Source: Cohnella sp. WQ 127256 (GTDB taxonomy: Bacteria; Bacillota; Bacilli; Paenibacillales; Paenibacillaceae). From it: DNA of 64,000 nucleotides. Made by a program: the position numbers and the translations under genes. Positions 33,672 through 41,741 of this stretch are shown in pieces. Below the pieces are notes generated by a model. It searched no databases. It was not told the DNA's origin and worked only from the letters and a program-made list of their open reading frames with translations. Position 1 is the stretch's first letter, and every line of letters starts with the position of its first letter. The stretch is taken from contig NZ_JAMZCY010000002.1 of assembly GCF_024519285.1 (NCBI RefSeq), forward strand, positions 372,001 through 436,000, given 5' to 3'.

Positions 33672-33872
33672 ATGCAAACAGGTACAGTTAAATGGTTTAA
33701 TGCAGACAAAGGCTTTGGTTTCATCGAAGTTGAAGGCGGCAACGATGTATTCGTACATTTCAGCGCTATCACTGGTGATGGTTTCAAGACTTTGGACGAA
33801 GGCCAACGTGTTGAATTCAATGTGGTACAAGGCAACCGCGGACCACAAGCGGAAAACGTTGTTAAATTGTAA
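33672..33872 (+). CDS. Cold-shock domain protein
   Basis: 66 residues from ATG 33672 with GGAGGTG 8 bases upstream; an in-frame TTG at 33657 lies inside the ribosome site region and is unlikely. Both RNA-binding motifs are intact: KGFGFIEV (RNP1) and VFVHFSAI (RNP2). The small OB-fold binds single-stranded RNA and DNA and acts as an RNA chaperone at low temperature. A terminator follows, and the next gene is the cold-inducible YdjO-type protein, a pairing that supports a shared cold response. Confidence 0.97.
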   Translation: MQTGTVKWFNADKGFGFIEVEGGNDVFVHFSAITGDGFKTLDEGQRVEFNVVQGNRGPQAENVVKL

Positions 33873-33881
33873 ATCAAACAC

Positions 33882-33918
33882 GAAAATACCCTTAACGTTC
33901 GTTGAGGGTATTTTCTTT
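33882..33918 (+). terminator. Terminator after the cold-shock gene
   Basis: GAAAATACCCTTAACG, a TTCG tetraloop, and TTGAGGGTATTTTC followed by TTTT. It is a textbook intrinsic terminator. Confidence 0.92.
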
Positions 33919-33950
33919 TGGTTATGCTATAAGGAAAAGGGGTCTCGTCC

Positions 33951-34181
33951 ATGTACTCACGGAAAAAGGTTTTAGAGGAAATTCCTGAAGAAATGACGGC
34001 GGTCTGGTCCTGCACGAGTGAAGGCTGTAATGGGTGGATGAGAGATAATTTCGCGTTCGAGACAGTTCCGACCTGTGGGTTGTGCCACAAGCCGATGGAA
34101 AGCGGAATGAAGATGCTTCCATTGCTTGTAAATACGAATCGGGATCAAAAAACCCTTCGTAAAGGCGTTTCAATAGGATAA
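33951..34181 (+). CDS. YdjO-family cold-inducible protein
   Basis: 76 residues. The pattern WSCTSEGCNGWMRDNFAF ... PTCGLCHKPM has two CxxxxC/CxxC pairs forming a small zinc ribbon. It matches the Bacillus YdjO family, known as cold-inducible and otherwise uncharacterised, in length and in the conserved CNGW-R-NF block. It is placed 78 bases downstream of the cold-shock gene on the same strand, which fits the family annotation. It could act with the RNA chaperone in cold adaptation. Confidence 0.85.
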   Translation: MYSRKKVLEEIPEEMTAVWSCTSEGCNGWMRDNFAFETVPTCGLCHKPMESGMKMLPLLVNTNRDQKTLRKGVSIG

Positions 34182-34194
34182 CCAAGATTATGCA

Positions 34195-34227
34195 GGAGAG
34201 CACCGCGAGAGGTGCTCTCCTTCTTTG
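34195..34227. terminator. Terminator between convergent YdjO and SLH genes
   Basis: GGAGAGCACC, loop GCGAGA, and GGTGCTCTCC followed by TTCTTT. It serves the plus-strand gene and possibly the convergent SLH gene. Confidence 0.85.
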
Positions 34228-34230
34228 TGT

Positions 34231-35466
34231 TTAGCTCTTGTTCTTGGCGATGGAGACGATAACTGTCTTCGTGGCAGATTCGATTCTAATGTCCACCGTG
34301 TCCTCACCAATCGTCATTTTCTTAGAAGATAATGCTTTTCCGGCAGCCACGTCCGTACAAACCTCTTTAAACCAGTTGCTAAATGTAGCTGCGTTATAAC
34401 CGAATAAGAAGTTGGTGAATACCTCGATTGCTTCCTGATTACGGGCTAACGTACCCTCGCGAAGCTGGATCGTGATCCCGTAGGTGTTGTATTGCGGGTC
34501 GAGCCATAAGGCTGTTTCTTCCTGCAACTTGTCGGCACCAGGAGCAGGAGTTGTAAAGCTGTTTTTTTCCTTCTGATCCTTAAACAATCGAAGTGTTGTA
34601 TCGGACAGCTCTTGATTCGAGCCTCTCAGTTGGCCTGCCAGTTTCAAAGTGTCGTAAGCATCGCGCATTCTTTGATCTGGGAAAATGACTACCTTCGATC
34701 CTCCGCCAACTGTAGGGACGGAAAGCTGCAGCTTATTCGTTTCGGAAGGTTTAACCACAATGCGCTGCGCCTTATCCGTTAACCTGTTCAATATGACCAG
34801 CGATTCTGCCCGAGTCACTTTGTCGCCTACACCGAAATAACCGTTCGGATAGCCTTGCATAATCCCCTTAACCAAAGCTTCGGCAATGAACTTCTGCTCG
34901 CGTTCAGTTGCGCTCATCAAATCGCCATAAGATTGCGCGAGCTGCTGGCTGAACTGCCCGTCTTCCAGAAACTCGGTTTCCTGAAGCGTGTAGAAAATAA
35001 TCTCCGCCACATTTTCCCGTGTCATATCGCTTTGGAAATCGCTGTAACGACTTTTGTTAAGGAAATGAAGATCACTGGCGACATCAATGTAGGGCTTTGC
35101 CCAATAGCCAACGGTCGCGGGCTTGAACGTGTAATAACGGTAATCCTGCTTGAGAATCGTTTGATTTTCAGTGCTTAAGGATTGTAAGAAGGAGGAGCTC
35201 CAGCTCCGTTCCCCGTTCTGATGGAGCGTAGTGTAAGAAAGCATGAGCATCTTAATAAATTGATCGACCTTCACCGGTTGATTAGGCTGGAAGGTTCCGT
35301 TCGGATAGCCGTCGAGAATTTCTTTGGCAACCATATCGTTTATGGTTTTCTCTGCCCAGTGCCCTTTAACATCCTTAAAGGGAGAAGCTTGTTGTTCCTG
35401 TGCATAAGTTGCGCTGCCTGTAAATAATAACGCGATAATTAAGCTGAATATTGTTAAGTGACGCAT
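34231..35466 (-). CDS. SLH-domain secreted protein
   Basis: 411 residues behind AGGAGGGTCC. A signal peptide (about 1-22, ATYA-QEQ) is followed by SLH domains at about 27-75 (FKDVKGHWAEKTINDMVAKEILDGYPNGTFQP), a diverged one near 90-160 (YWAKPYIDVASDLHFLNKS), and one near 165-235 (GIMQGYPNGYFGVGDKVTRAESLVILNRLTD). The remaining C-terminal part (about 250-411) has no repeat; it includes a segment around LDPQYNTYGITIQLREG that I do not recognise. Here the SLH modules are N-terminal, the opposite of the three giant SLH proteins of this window. The function of the C-terminal domain is unknown. Confidence 0.88.
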   Translation of the reverse strand: MRHLTIFSLIIALLFTGSATYAQEQQASPFKDVKGHWAEKTINDMVAKEILDGYPNGTFQPNQPVKVDQFIKMLMLSYTTLHQNGERSWSSSFLQSLSTENQTILKQDYRYYTFKPATVGYWAKPYIDVASDLHFLNKSRYSDFQSDMTRENVAEIIFYTLQETEFLEDGQFSQQLAQSYGDLMSATEREQKFIAEALVKGIMQGYPNGYFGVGDKVTRAESLVILNRLTDKAQRIVVKPSETNKLQLSVPTVGGGSKVVIFPDQRMRDAYDTLKLAGQLRGSNQELSDTTLRLFKDQKEKNSFTTPAPGADKLQEETALWLDPQYNTYGITIQLREGTLARNQEAIEVFTNFLFGYNAATFSNWFKEVCTDVAAGKALSSKKMTIGEDTVDIRIESATKTVIVSIAKNKS

Positions 35467-35704
35467 GAGGACCCTCCTGTGTGTTGATTGCCTTTAAACA
35501 GACTTATTAAGCTAAACATAAATAGATTGAGGTTGGAAACAGCCGTGAAGACTATTATGTTGATAGGATCAGTGGGTCTTAAGGCGTGTTTGAGATATGC
35601 CTAAAGACTACCCTTCCGCGTAGGGCAAGATGTTCGCGTCGCCAAACATTACCATGGTACTATGCCGATATATAAAGTACGAACCATTTATGGGGGTGCT
35701 TGAT

Positions 35705-36262
35705 ATGTCCAAGCCAACGATCTTCGTGTTTACTGGAACGAGTGGATCAGGACGTAAGACGGTTGCTCGGAAAGCGGGAGAGCTGATCGGTTGGACGGCA
35801 GTGCGTTCCTGCACGACACGTGCTCCACGAAATCCGGATCATCCTGATGGAGATTATCACTATATTGGCCCTGAGCAGTTCGTTGAATGGGAACGTGAGG
35901 GAAGGTTTCTGCAAACCGTGGAGATGGACAGAAACAAATATGGTGTCCTGCGCGATGAACTGGAAAGAGCAATAAATGGCAACTTAGGAGAAGGCGTCTA
36001 TCTCGTCCTTAATCGGGAGGGGGCGGCAGCTCTTAAGCAGCTCTATGGAGAGCGGCTTGTACGGATATTCATCTATGTGGATAAGCAAACGGTGCGGGAG
36101 AGATTGGAAAGCAAAGGGGCTCCCTACGAGGTCATCGAGAATTATTTGGATCACTATTCCGAAGAAGTGACTTATCGCAAGGTTTGTGAGCATGTATTCG
36201 AGAATGTGGACTTGAACCGAACAGTTGAAATGATTAGCGAAGCCGTGAAATCTTATAAATAG
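35705..36262 (+). CDS. Guanylate-kinase-like protein with altered P-loop
   Basis: 185 residues from ATG 35705, which has a GGGGGTG ribosome site; the frame is open further upstream without one. The guanylate-kinase fold is clear: a P-loop, the GMP-binding lid RSCTTRAPR...DGDYHYIG with the FLQTVEMDRNKYG region, and the C-terminal RERLESKGAP segment. The P-loop reads GTSGSGRKT, so Arg17 stands where Gmk proteins have the Walker A lysine and Lys18 is shifted by one. The housekeeping gmk gene usually lies beside rpoZ, which is not here. It may therefore be a paralogue with changed or lost kinase activity. Confidence 0.8.
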   Translation: MSKPTIFVFTGTSGSGRKTVARKAGELIGWTAVRSCTTRAPRNPDHPDGDYHYIGPEQFVEWEREGRFLQTVEMDRNKYGVLRDELERAINGNLGEGVYLVLNREGAAALKQLYGERLVRIFIYVDKQTVRERLESKGAPYEVIENYLDHYSEEVTYRKVCEHVFENVDLNRTVEMISEAVKSYK

Positions 36263-36271
36263 ACAAATATT

Positions 36272-36364
36272 AAAGCCTCCAACCACTTAGATGAACTGCA
36301 CCTCAATTGTTAGGATGTGTCTAACAATTGGGGTCAGTTCAAGAGTGGAATTGGAGGCTTTTCT
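36272..36364 (+). terminator. Terminator of the Gmk-like gene, interrupted by a 50-bp element
   Basis: Outer arms AAAGCCTCCAA / TTGGAGGCTTTT and CCACT / (A)GTGG make a typical terminator. Removing the 50-bp palindrome at 36292-36341 plus one copy of AGA leaves a hairpin with loop TAGA. Confidence 0.85.
36292..36341. mobile_element. 50-bp palindromic IS-end-like (MITE-type) element in a terminator loop
   Basis: Near-perfect inverted repeat: TGAACTGCACCTCAATTGTT at the left and the complement of TGAACTGACCCCAATTGTTA at the right, with a 6-7 base centre. It is flanked on both sides by AGA (36289-36291 and 36342-36344), consistent with a 3-bp target duplication. The ends resemble, from memory, terminal repeats of IS3-family elements; no transposase is present. 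Confidence 0.65.
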
Positions 36365-36394
36365 AGTTGATTAGGAACGATAGGATATGGCGGA

Positions 36395-36532
36395 TTACGC
36401 AGTTTGCTCCTTGATTTGAGCTTCGATCTTCAATTTTAATTGTGATCTTTCCTCATCCTTGAGCAATTGTAACATTTGACGCCATTCTCTCGTTTGTAAT
36501 ATTTTGAATAATAGTGTTATGTATAAGTCTTG
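36395..36532 (-). pseudogene. C-terminal coding remnant
   Basis: The minus strand is open for 45 codons ending at TAA 36395 and encodes ILQTREWRQMLQLLKDEERS and then QLKLKIEAQIKEQTA, a plausible amphipathic helical C-terminus. It is preceded by an in-frame stop, with no ribosome site. It is likely the tail of a lost gene. The rest of the 36.36-36.65 kb spacer holds nothing else that I can support. Confidence 0.4.
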
Positions 36533-36652
36533 TCAACTCGATGAGTGGGCTGAAGAAAATAGCTTAAAAATTATGTAAAGAATTACATATAATAAGGACG
36601 GATTTGTATCGAAGGAGTATAATATAGGTTCGAAGAGAAAGGGTGGGGAACG

Positions 36653-37861
36653 TTGGCAGGGTTGAAAAATAAGCTATCACCGTTAAAGGCAGTCGTATGG
36701 ACACAATTTTTAAGTGCATTCGCGGATAATCTAAATTTCTTTCTTATCGTAGGGTTAGTTAAGCGTGAAGGTGTATCGGACCCCGATGGAATGATAACTT
36801 ATATTCAAATCGCTTTTCTAATTGCTTATGTCCTATTAGCTCCAATTGTAGGAGCTTTCGCAGATAAAAAGGCGAAATCGAATGTTCTACTACTAGGTAA
36901 CATACTGAAAGCAACGGGGATTTTTCTGTTACTACTCGGAGTATCTCCAGCGATATGTTATTTCTTTGTAGGTGTGGGCTCTGTTGTTTACTCCCCGGGA
37001 AAATATGGGATTTTGGCGGAATTAACGAAAAACGAAGGCGAGCTTCTAAGAGCGAACGCGCAAGTAGAGGGAACAACCATATTAGCAATTTTGCTCGGTA
37101 CGGTTGCAGGAGGCTTTCTTGCTACGAATTCTGATCTTCCAGCGATCCTTGTCTGTCTGTTCATCTATTTAGTATCGCTCGGTATGACCTTTCTCATTCC
37201 GGCTAAATCAGGCAATCCAGACATTCGTTATGGAAAAGCTTCATGGCAGTTTTTCTACGATGTAGTTAAGCTGTTCAGGAACCGGAGAAGTCGGTTCTCG
37301 CTACTTGGGACTGGGGCGTTCTGGTTAACTGCTTCTGTGCTTCGTATCGCATTGATTGCATGGCTACCGTTAAATTTAGGGATCGAAGATACGGACCAGC
37401 AGTCGATGATTATCGGAGTTACGGCTCTTGGTGTTGTCGCCAGTGCATGGCTGACTCCTAGGCTCGTACCAGAGGGTAGACTGTATAGAGGATTTTTCTA
37501 CGGGATTGGTATGGTTGCAGCTGTCATGACTGCTAATTTCACGAACCAGCTGTGGATGACGGTTACTTTGCTATTCATTACCGGAGTCATGGGCGGTATT
37601 TTCCTTATACCACTCAATACGATGCTTCAAGAGGCAGGAAAAACCGCCATTGGCTCTGGTCGGACGATCGCCGTTCAGAACTTCGTAGAAAATAGTCTGA
37701 CGGTTATTGGGCTATTCCTATATCTAATGTTTAGGAAGATGAATGTTCCGGTTAATTTTTCAATTATGGGTATCGGAGCGGTACTCACTTTATTTTTCAT
37801 CTATTTGGCTTTCCAGGTTGGCGCAGTAAGAGCTAGCTATTCGCGTAAAGAGATGACGTGA
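36653..37861 (+). CDS. LplT-like MFS transporter
   Basis: 402 residues from a TTG start behind AGGGTGGGG, with 10-12 predicted transmembrane helices. The N-terminus VVWTQFLSAFADNLNFFLIV, the loop APIVGAFADKKAKSNVL and the segment VVYSPGKYGILAELTKNEGELLRANAQVEGTT match the LplT family, which in proteobacteria flips lysophospholipids inward for re-acylation by Aas. Here no acyltransferase is fused or adjacent. Its C-terminal 25 bases overlap the 3' end of a convergent small gene. A phospholipid-related role is a family-based inference only. Confidence 0.82.
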   Translation: MAGLKNKLSPLKAVVWTQFLSAFADNLNFFLIVGLVKREGVSDPDGMITYIQIAFLIAYVLLAPIVGAFADKKAKSNVLLLGNILKATGIFLLLLGVSPAICYFFVGVGSVVYSPGKYGILAELTKNEGELLRANAQVEGTTILAILLGTVAGGFLATNSDLPAILVCLFIYLVSLGMTFLIPAKSGNPDIRYGKASWQFFYDVVKLFRNRRSRFSLLGTGAFWLTASVLRIALIAWLPLNLGIEDTDQQSMIIGVTALGVVASAWLTPRLVPEGRLYRGFFYGIGMVAAVMTANFTNQLWMTVTLLFITGVMGGIFLIPLNTMLQEAGKTAIGSGRTIAVQNFVENSLTVIGLFLYLMFRKMNVPVNFSIMGIGAVLTLFFIYLAFQVGAVRASYSRKEMT

Positions 37862-38133
37862 ATGAGCTGAGGCCCAGCGGTCACCTTAATGACGGCATGG
37901 CTAGAGTCATATTCTGCGGACCCTAGACCAACGTCGGTTGACGTCTCGGTACCAAGAACGTAAAATAGGTCGTCGGAGAGCGTGCGAATGCATACGTCTT
38001 TCTCATCTTTGCTGAGGTCTTCCCAGTCCGCTGCTTCCATCTCAAATGCCTCGTAAAATTGCGGTATTGTGGTTAACGCACGAGACAAGTCATCGAGAAT
38101 GTGATCATAAGCTCTATTATAGGTAATTGCCAT
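37837..38133 (-). CDS. Small acidic hypothetical protein
   Basis: 98 residues from ATG 38133 with AAGGAAG 7 bases upstream. It is rich in Asp and Glu (AFEMEAADWEDLSKDEKDVC) and has no membrane helix or signal peptide, so it should be cytoplasmic. The C-terminal half has a beta-rich look (SSHAVIKVTAGPQLIHVISLRE). I do not recognise the family. It converges on the LplT-like gene with a 25-base overlap of coding 3' ends. Confidence 0.7.
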   Translation of the reverse strand: MAITYNRAYDHILDDLSRALTTIPQFYEAFEMEAADWEDLSKDEKDVCIRTLSDDLFYVLGTETSTDVGLGSAEYDSSHAVIKVTAGPQLIHVISLRE

Positions 38134-38274
38134 AGAGGATCTTCCTTTCAAGTTTTGTTTCATTATACGCGATGCCTTATTCTTTAGCTAACCTTTAGGA
38201 GAACTTCCTTTAAGATAGACTTTAACACTGCGTTAACATTCGATATAATAGTAAAGGCTCTGGAGGTGAATAGC

Positions 38275-40125
38275 ATGAAATCTTTAAGACTAGGTGTATG
38301 GTTTTCTAAGCCGTTTATCTTCTTTACCTTATTAATGGTGATCAAGATTTGCTTGGCTAGATTCGTTATTTTTGATAGTGCCTCATTATGGCTACAGATT
38401 GCAACGGGGATACCCTCAGTCTGGGTGCTATTCTGCTTAATTGAGTGGATTGCTCCACGTAGAAAATTAGGGGTATATATAGCGGTTAATTTATTGATAA
38501 CGACCATCTTCTTCGCAGTTATTATGTATTATAAATATTTTGGTGTTATTGTTACGTACCATGCCTTGCAGCAAGTGAACCAGGTAACGGAAGTAAAGGG
38601 TAGCGTCTTCTCCTTGTTACATCCGTATTTCTTGTTTATCTATACCGATATTGTTGTCTTCCTATTGTTATACATGAATCGCAAGTATCGAAGCTGGGGC
38701 AAATCAATTGCCGTTCGTGAATCGAATGTGCTTATCTCAGCTCTATTCGTTGTTTCCTTGGCAGTTAGTGTGACAAGTGTTTGGGTTCATCGTGATAGCC
38801 TAAATGAACTGAAGCAGGCCGAGAACATGGGGATATTGAATTATGAGGCCTATGCGATCATTTCTAGCCGCTCTGAAGTGTTGGAAGATCCGAGCAACAT
38901 TACAACTGAAGCAATCGCTACGCTTAAGGAAATGGAATCTCCGGAAGTACCTCTCTATTGGGGGGAGGCGCAAGGGAAGAATGTCATTATTCTGCAGTTG
39001 GAGGCGACTCAGAACTTCGTGCTTGATCGGAAGATCGATGGTCAGGAAATTACGCCTGTCTTGAATCAATTGATTAAAGAGCATTTCTATTTCCCGAATT
39101 TTTATCAGCAAGTGGGTCAAGGGAATACTTCGGATGCTGAATTTGTCGTGAACACTTCTTTTTACATTCCTCAGCATGGCGCTGCTGCCCAAGATTATGG
39201 CGATCTGGCGCTACCAAGCATGCCTAAAGTGCTTGAGGAGCACGGTTATCAGACGGCGACATTCCATACGAACAATGTGCAATTCTGGAATCGTAAGGAG
39301 CTTTACAAAGCCCTTGGCTTCCAGCATTATTACGACGCTGAATTTTTCGGTAACGACGATATGGTTTTTTTCGGGTCTTCAGACGAAGTGTTGTATGATA
39401 AAACAGCTGATGAATTGCTGAAGCTAAGCCAAACGGGCAAGCCCTTCTATGCTCAACTTATCTCCATGTCCTCTCATCACCCGTTTAATATCCCGGAGCG
39501 TAAAGTCCGTTTCCAGCTACCGGAAAGATATGAGGACACCTTAGTAGGCGACTACATCCAAGCTCAGAACTACACTGATTATTCGATTGGCTTGTTCATT
39601 GATAAGCTGAAGAAGAATGGTTTGTGGGATAATTCGGTGCTAATCATTTACGGTGATCATCTAGGCTTGCCCATCTATTCGTTAAGTGAGCATGAGAAAG
39701 GTCTAATGAAAGAAATTTACGGCAGGGAATATCAATTTACAGAGATGATGAATATTCCTTTGATTGTCGCTGCACCTGGCATTACGGAACAGAAACGTTT
39801 GCCACAAACAGGGGGTCAGATCGATATCTTTCCTACAGTGGCTAATCTTCTAGGGATCTCACTGCAAGACCATATCCATTTCGGGCAGGATATTCTGAAT
39901 AACACGAGTAACTTGCTTCCACAACGATATTATTTGCCTTCCGGATCATTCATAAACGATAAAGGCATATTCGTACCAGGACTTAATTATAAAGACGGAG
40001 TAAGATACCCTTACGACGGAGCGATACCCAATGAGACCGATACTACGGAAGAGGAATATAATCGAGCGTTGGAGCTTTTGAAGCTATCGGACAGTTACGT
40101 GAGTCATCTGCCTAAGCATGATTGA
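38275..40125 (+). CDS. Lipoteichoic acid synthase family sulfatase-fold protein
   Basis: 616 residues from ATG 38275 with GGAGGTG 8 bases upstream. Five N-terminal transmembrane helices (to about residue 175) are followed by an extracellular alkaline-phosphatase-superfamily domain. LtaS active-site features are present: Glu243 in LQLEATQ, the nucleophile Thr285 in GNTSDAEF, His-containing SSHHPF, and the metal ligands Asp461-His462 in YGDHLG. LtaS polymerises glycerol phosphate from phosphatidylglycerol, while relatives act as primases or decorate other polymers. The PAP2 protein follows after 38 bases, suggesting joint action on lipid-linked envelope substrates. Confidence 0.93.
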   Translation: MKSLRLGVWFSKPFIFFTLLMVIKICLARFVIFDSASLWLQIATGIPSVWVLFCLIEWIAPRRKLGVYIAVNLLITTIFFAVIMYYKYFGVIVTYHALQQVNQVTEVKGSVFSLLHPYFLFIYTDIVVFLLLYMNRKYRSWGKSIAVRESNVLISALFVVSLAVSVTSVWVHRDSLNELKQAENMGILNYEAYAIISSRSEVLEDPSNITTEAIATLKEMESPEVPLYWGEAQGKNVIILQLEATQNFVLDRKIDGQEITPVLNQLIKEHFYFPNFYQQVGQGNTSDAEFVVNTSFYIPQHGAAAQDYGDLALPSMPKVLEEHGYQTATFHTNNVQFWNRKELYKALGFQHYYDAEFFGNDDMVFFGSSDEVLYDKTADELLKLSQTGKPFYAQLISMSSHHPFNIPERKVRFQLPERYEDTLVGDYIQAQNYTDYSIGLFIDKLKKNGLWDNSVLIIYGDHLGLPIYSLSEHEKGLMKEIYGREYQFTEMMNIPLIVAAPGITEQKRLPQTGGQIDIFPTVANLLGISLQDHIHFGQDILNNTSNLLPQRYYLPSGSFINDKGIFVPGLNYKDGVRYPYDGAIPNETDTTEEEYNRALELLKLSDSYVSHLPKHD

Positions 40126-40163
40126 TCTATCGATGTTATAGGTATTTTAAGGGGGGTTAGGTA

Positions 40164-40823
40164 GTGGCGCTTAGAAATATAAATTGGAAAAAGTACGCTC
40201 CGTTGCTATGGATGCTAATGTTTCCTGTTCTTGGGTGGATGTACGCTGCAACTAACAATGTTGAAGGTCAAGAGGTGTATCGGCTAATTACGAAGGTTGA
40301 TGAAGCGATCCCGTTCATTCAAATTTTCGCATTGCCTTACTCGATCTGGATATTTTATATTTATGTTTGTTTGATTTACTTCTTCAAGAAGGACCCCAAT
40401 GTCTATTATCGTTCACTCATGACTTATGCCATCTGCGCATTGTTGTGCTACTTGATCTATTCCGTATTTCAAACGACAGTTGACCGACCGGTTGTAGTTG
40501 GTAACGGCATAGTATCTGACGTCATGCGCTATATTTACAATCGAGATCAGCCTTATAACTGTTTTCCGAGCATACATTGTTTCTCAAGCTATATGGTGAT
40601 GAGAGCGATATGGACCAGCTCTTTCCGTAATAAATGGAACATCATTCTTATTACTGGAATGTCGAGCACTATTATTATGTCCACATTATTCGTGAAGCAA
40701 CACGTCATTATGGATGCATTGGCTGGTATTTTTATGGTCGAAGTTGTTGTGGCCGTCATTATTCTCTTCGAGCGTAGGTTTAAGCTTTCGCGCGCGCGTC
40801 AGAAGAGTACATTTGAAGCTTAA
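40164..40823 (+). CDS. PAP2-family membrane phosphatase/transferase
   Basis: 219 residues with about six transmembrane helices. The phosphatase signature is split as usual: CFPSIHCFSSYMVMRA (PSxH motif) and VKQHVIMDALAG (the final H-x3-D motif), as in the inositol-phosphotransferase-like PAP2 subgroup. It acts on lipid phosphates at the outer membrane face. The gene is 38 bases downstream of the LTA-synthase-family gene and is closed by a terminator, so both are probably one transcript. A role in recycling or preparing lipid carriers for teichoic-acid synthesis is inference. Confidence 0.88.
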   Translation: MALRNINWKKYAPLLWMLMFPVLGWMYAATNNVEGQEVYRLITKVDEAIPFIQIFALPYSIWIFYIYVCLIYFFKKDPNVYYRSLMTYAICALLCYLIYSVFQTTVDRPVVVGNGIVSDVMRYIYNRDQPYNCFPSIHCFSSYMVMRAIWTSSFRNKWNIILITGMSSTIIMSTLFVKQHVIMDALAGIFMVEVVVAVIILFERRFKLSRARQKSTFEA

Positions 40824-40838
40824 GCATCGAATATAAGA

Positions 40839-40893
40839 AAAAGGCTGATAAACCCGACAGATGTAATGATCTGCACGAGGTATCAGCCTTTTC
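40839..40893. terminator. Terminator between PAP2 and convergent TetR gene
   Basis: AAAAAGGCTGATA and TATCAGCCTTTTC flank a 30-base centre that itself holds a GCAGAT/ATCTGC-like pairing. A and T runs on both sides allow it to work in both directions. Confidence 0.8.
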
Positions 40894-40914
40894 TATGATC
40901 TACTAAACGATTTA

Positions 40915-41523
40915 CTAGATAGTGGGTAGACATAATCGGCGTAAATGTAACTTGATTTGGCTAGTGGTGTATTCTTTCTCCTGTTTGATATGGAAGTATC
41001 CATTGGGAGACAAGGAGCAAATGATGAAATGAGCAGTTAGATCTGCATCGAAAGGTGGCTGCAAATCGGATTGGACTACTTCGGATAGAAGCTCAGATAT
41101 TTTTTTTCGGAAGAAATGGTACATGGGGGAGTGAAAATAGTTTCCCCGTTCATCCTCGCAATTCATCTTGGATTCCATCGCGGTAACCAAACCTGAGATC
41201 AAGCTAGATTTTTCCTCAATGGCATCTATCCAATAGTCAATAATTCCTCCCAAGCGTTCGCCTGCTGGAGATTGTTTGTTTTCTTCAAGATAAACAGTGA
41301 TCAGTTCTACAAGCTGATGTCCGTAATCATCTAGAATATCTAGACACAGATCGCCTTTATGAGCATATCTGCGGTACAAGGTTGCTTGTCCTATGCCAGC
41401 TGTCTTGGCGATTTGGTGCATGCTAACCGGCTGGACGCCATGCTGGTTAAATAACTCATTGGCGGTTTGCAGAATCAATTGACGGTGCTCTACAGCATCC
41501 TTGCGTTCCCGACGAATTGACAC
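40915..41523 (-). CDS. TetR-family repressor of the divergent efflux gene
   Basis: 202 residues. The N-terminal helix-turn-helix is ILQTANELFNQHGVQPVSMHQIAKTAGIGQATLYRRYAHKGDL. The C-terminal ligand-binding domain is helical and variable (SLISGLVTAMESKM). It is divergently transcribed from a DHA2 drug exporter, with two near-identical palindromes CGGACAATTGTCCG between them, one in the exporter's promoter spacer. This is the standard arrangement of a drug-sensing repressor with its pump. The ligand cannot be predicted. Confidence 0.93.
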   Translation of the reverse strand: MSIRRERKDAVEHRQLILQTANELFNQHGVQPVSMHQIAKTAGIGQATLYRRYAHKGDLCLDILDDYGHQLVELITVYLEENKQSPAGERLGGIIDYWIDAIEEKSSLISGLVTAMESKMNCEDERGNYFHSPMYHFFRKKISELLSEVVQSDLQPPFDADLTAHFIICSLSPNGYFHIKQEKEYTTSQIKLHLRRLCLPTI

Positions 41524-41565
41524 AGAAAGACCTCCTCGCTTTACTGAAATTTAACATTTCGCATA

Positions 41566-41618
41566 TTGACAACCGGACAATTGTCCGGTAACATCGAGAT
41601 TAAACGGACAATTGTCCG
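41566..41618 (+). promoter_or_regulatory. DHA2 promoter with two TetR operators
   Basis: TTGACA (41566-41571), 17 bases, TAACAT (41589-41594). The perfect palindrome ACCGGACAATTGTCCGGT (41572-41589) fills the spacer, and a second CGGACAATTGTCCG lies at 41605-41618, 33 bases (about three helical turns) downstream. Repressor bound there would block RNA polymerase and elongation. Confidence 0.88.
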
Positions 41619-41741
41619 GTAATGCTGCGGGTTACCTTCGTAGGGTCCATATGTACTTATTGTACCGTCAAGTCAGAGTGCGGTCAATGGACGAGAGAGA
41701 CTGCGCGAGGGAAGCTCCTTAATTTGGGTAGGAGGTACGAT

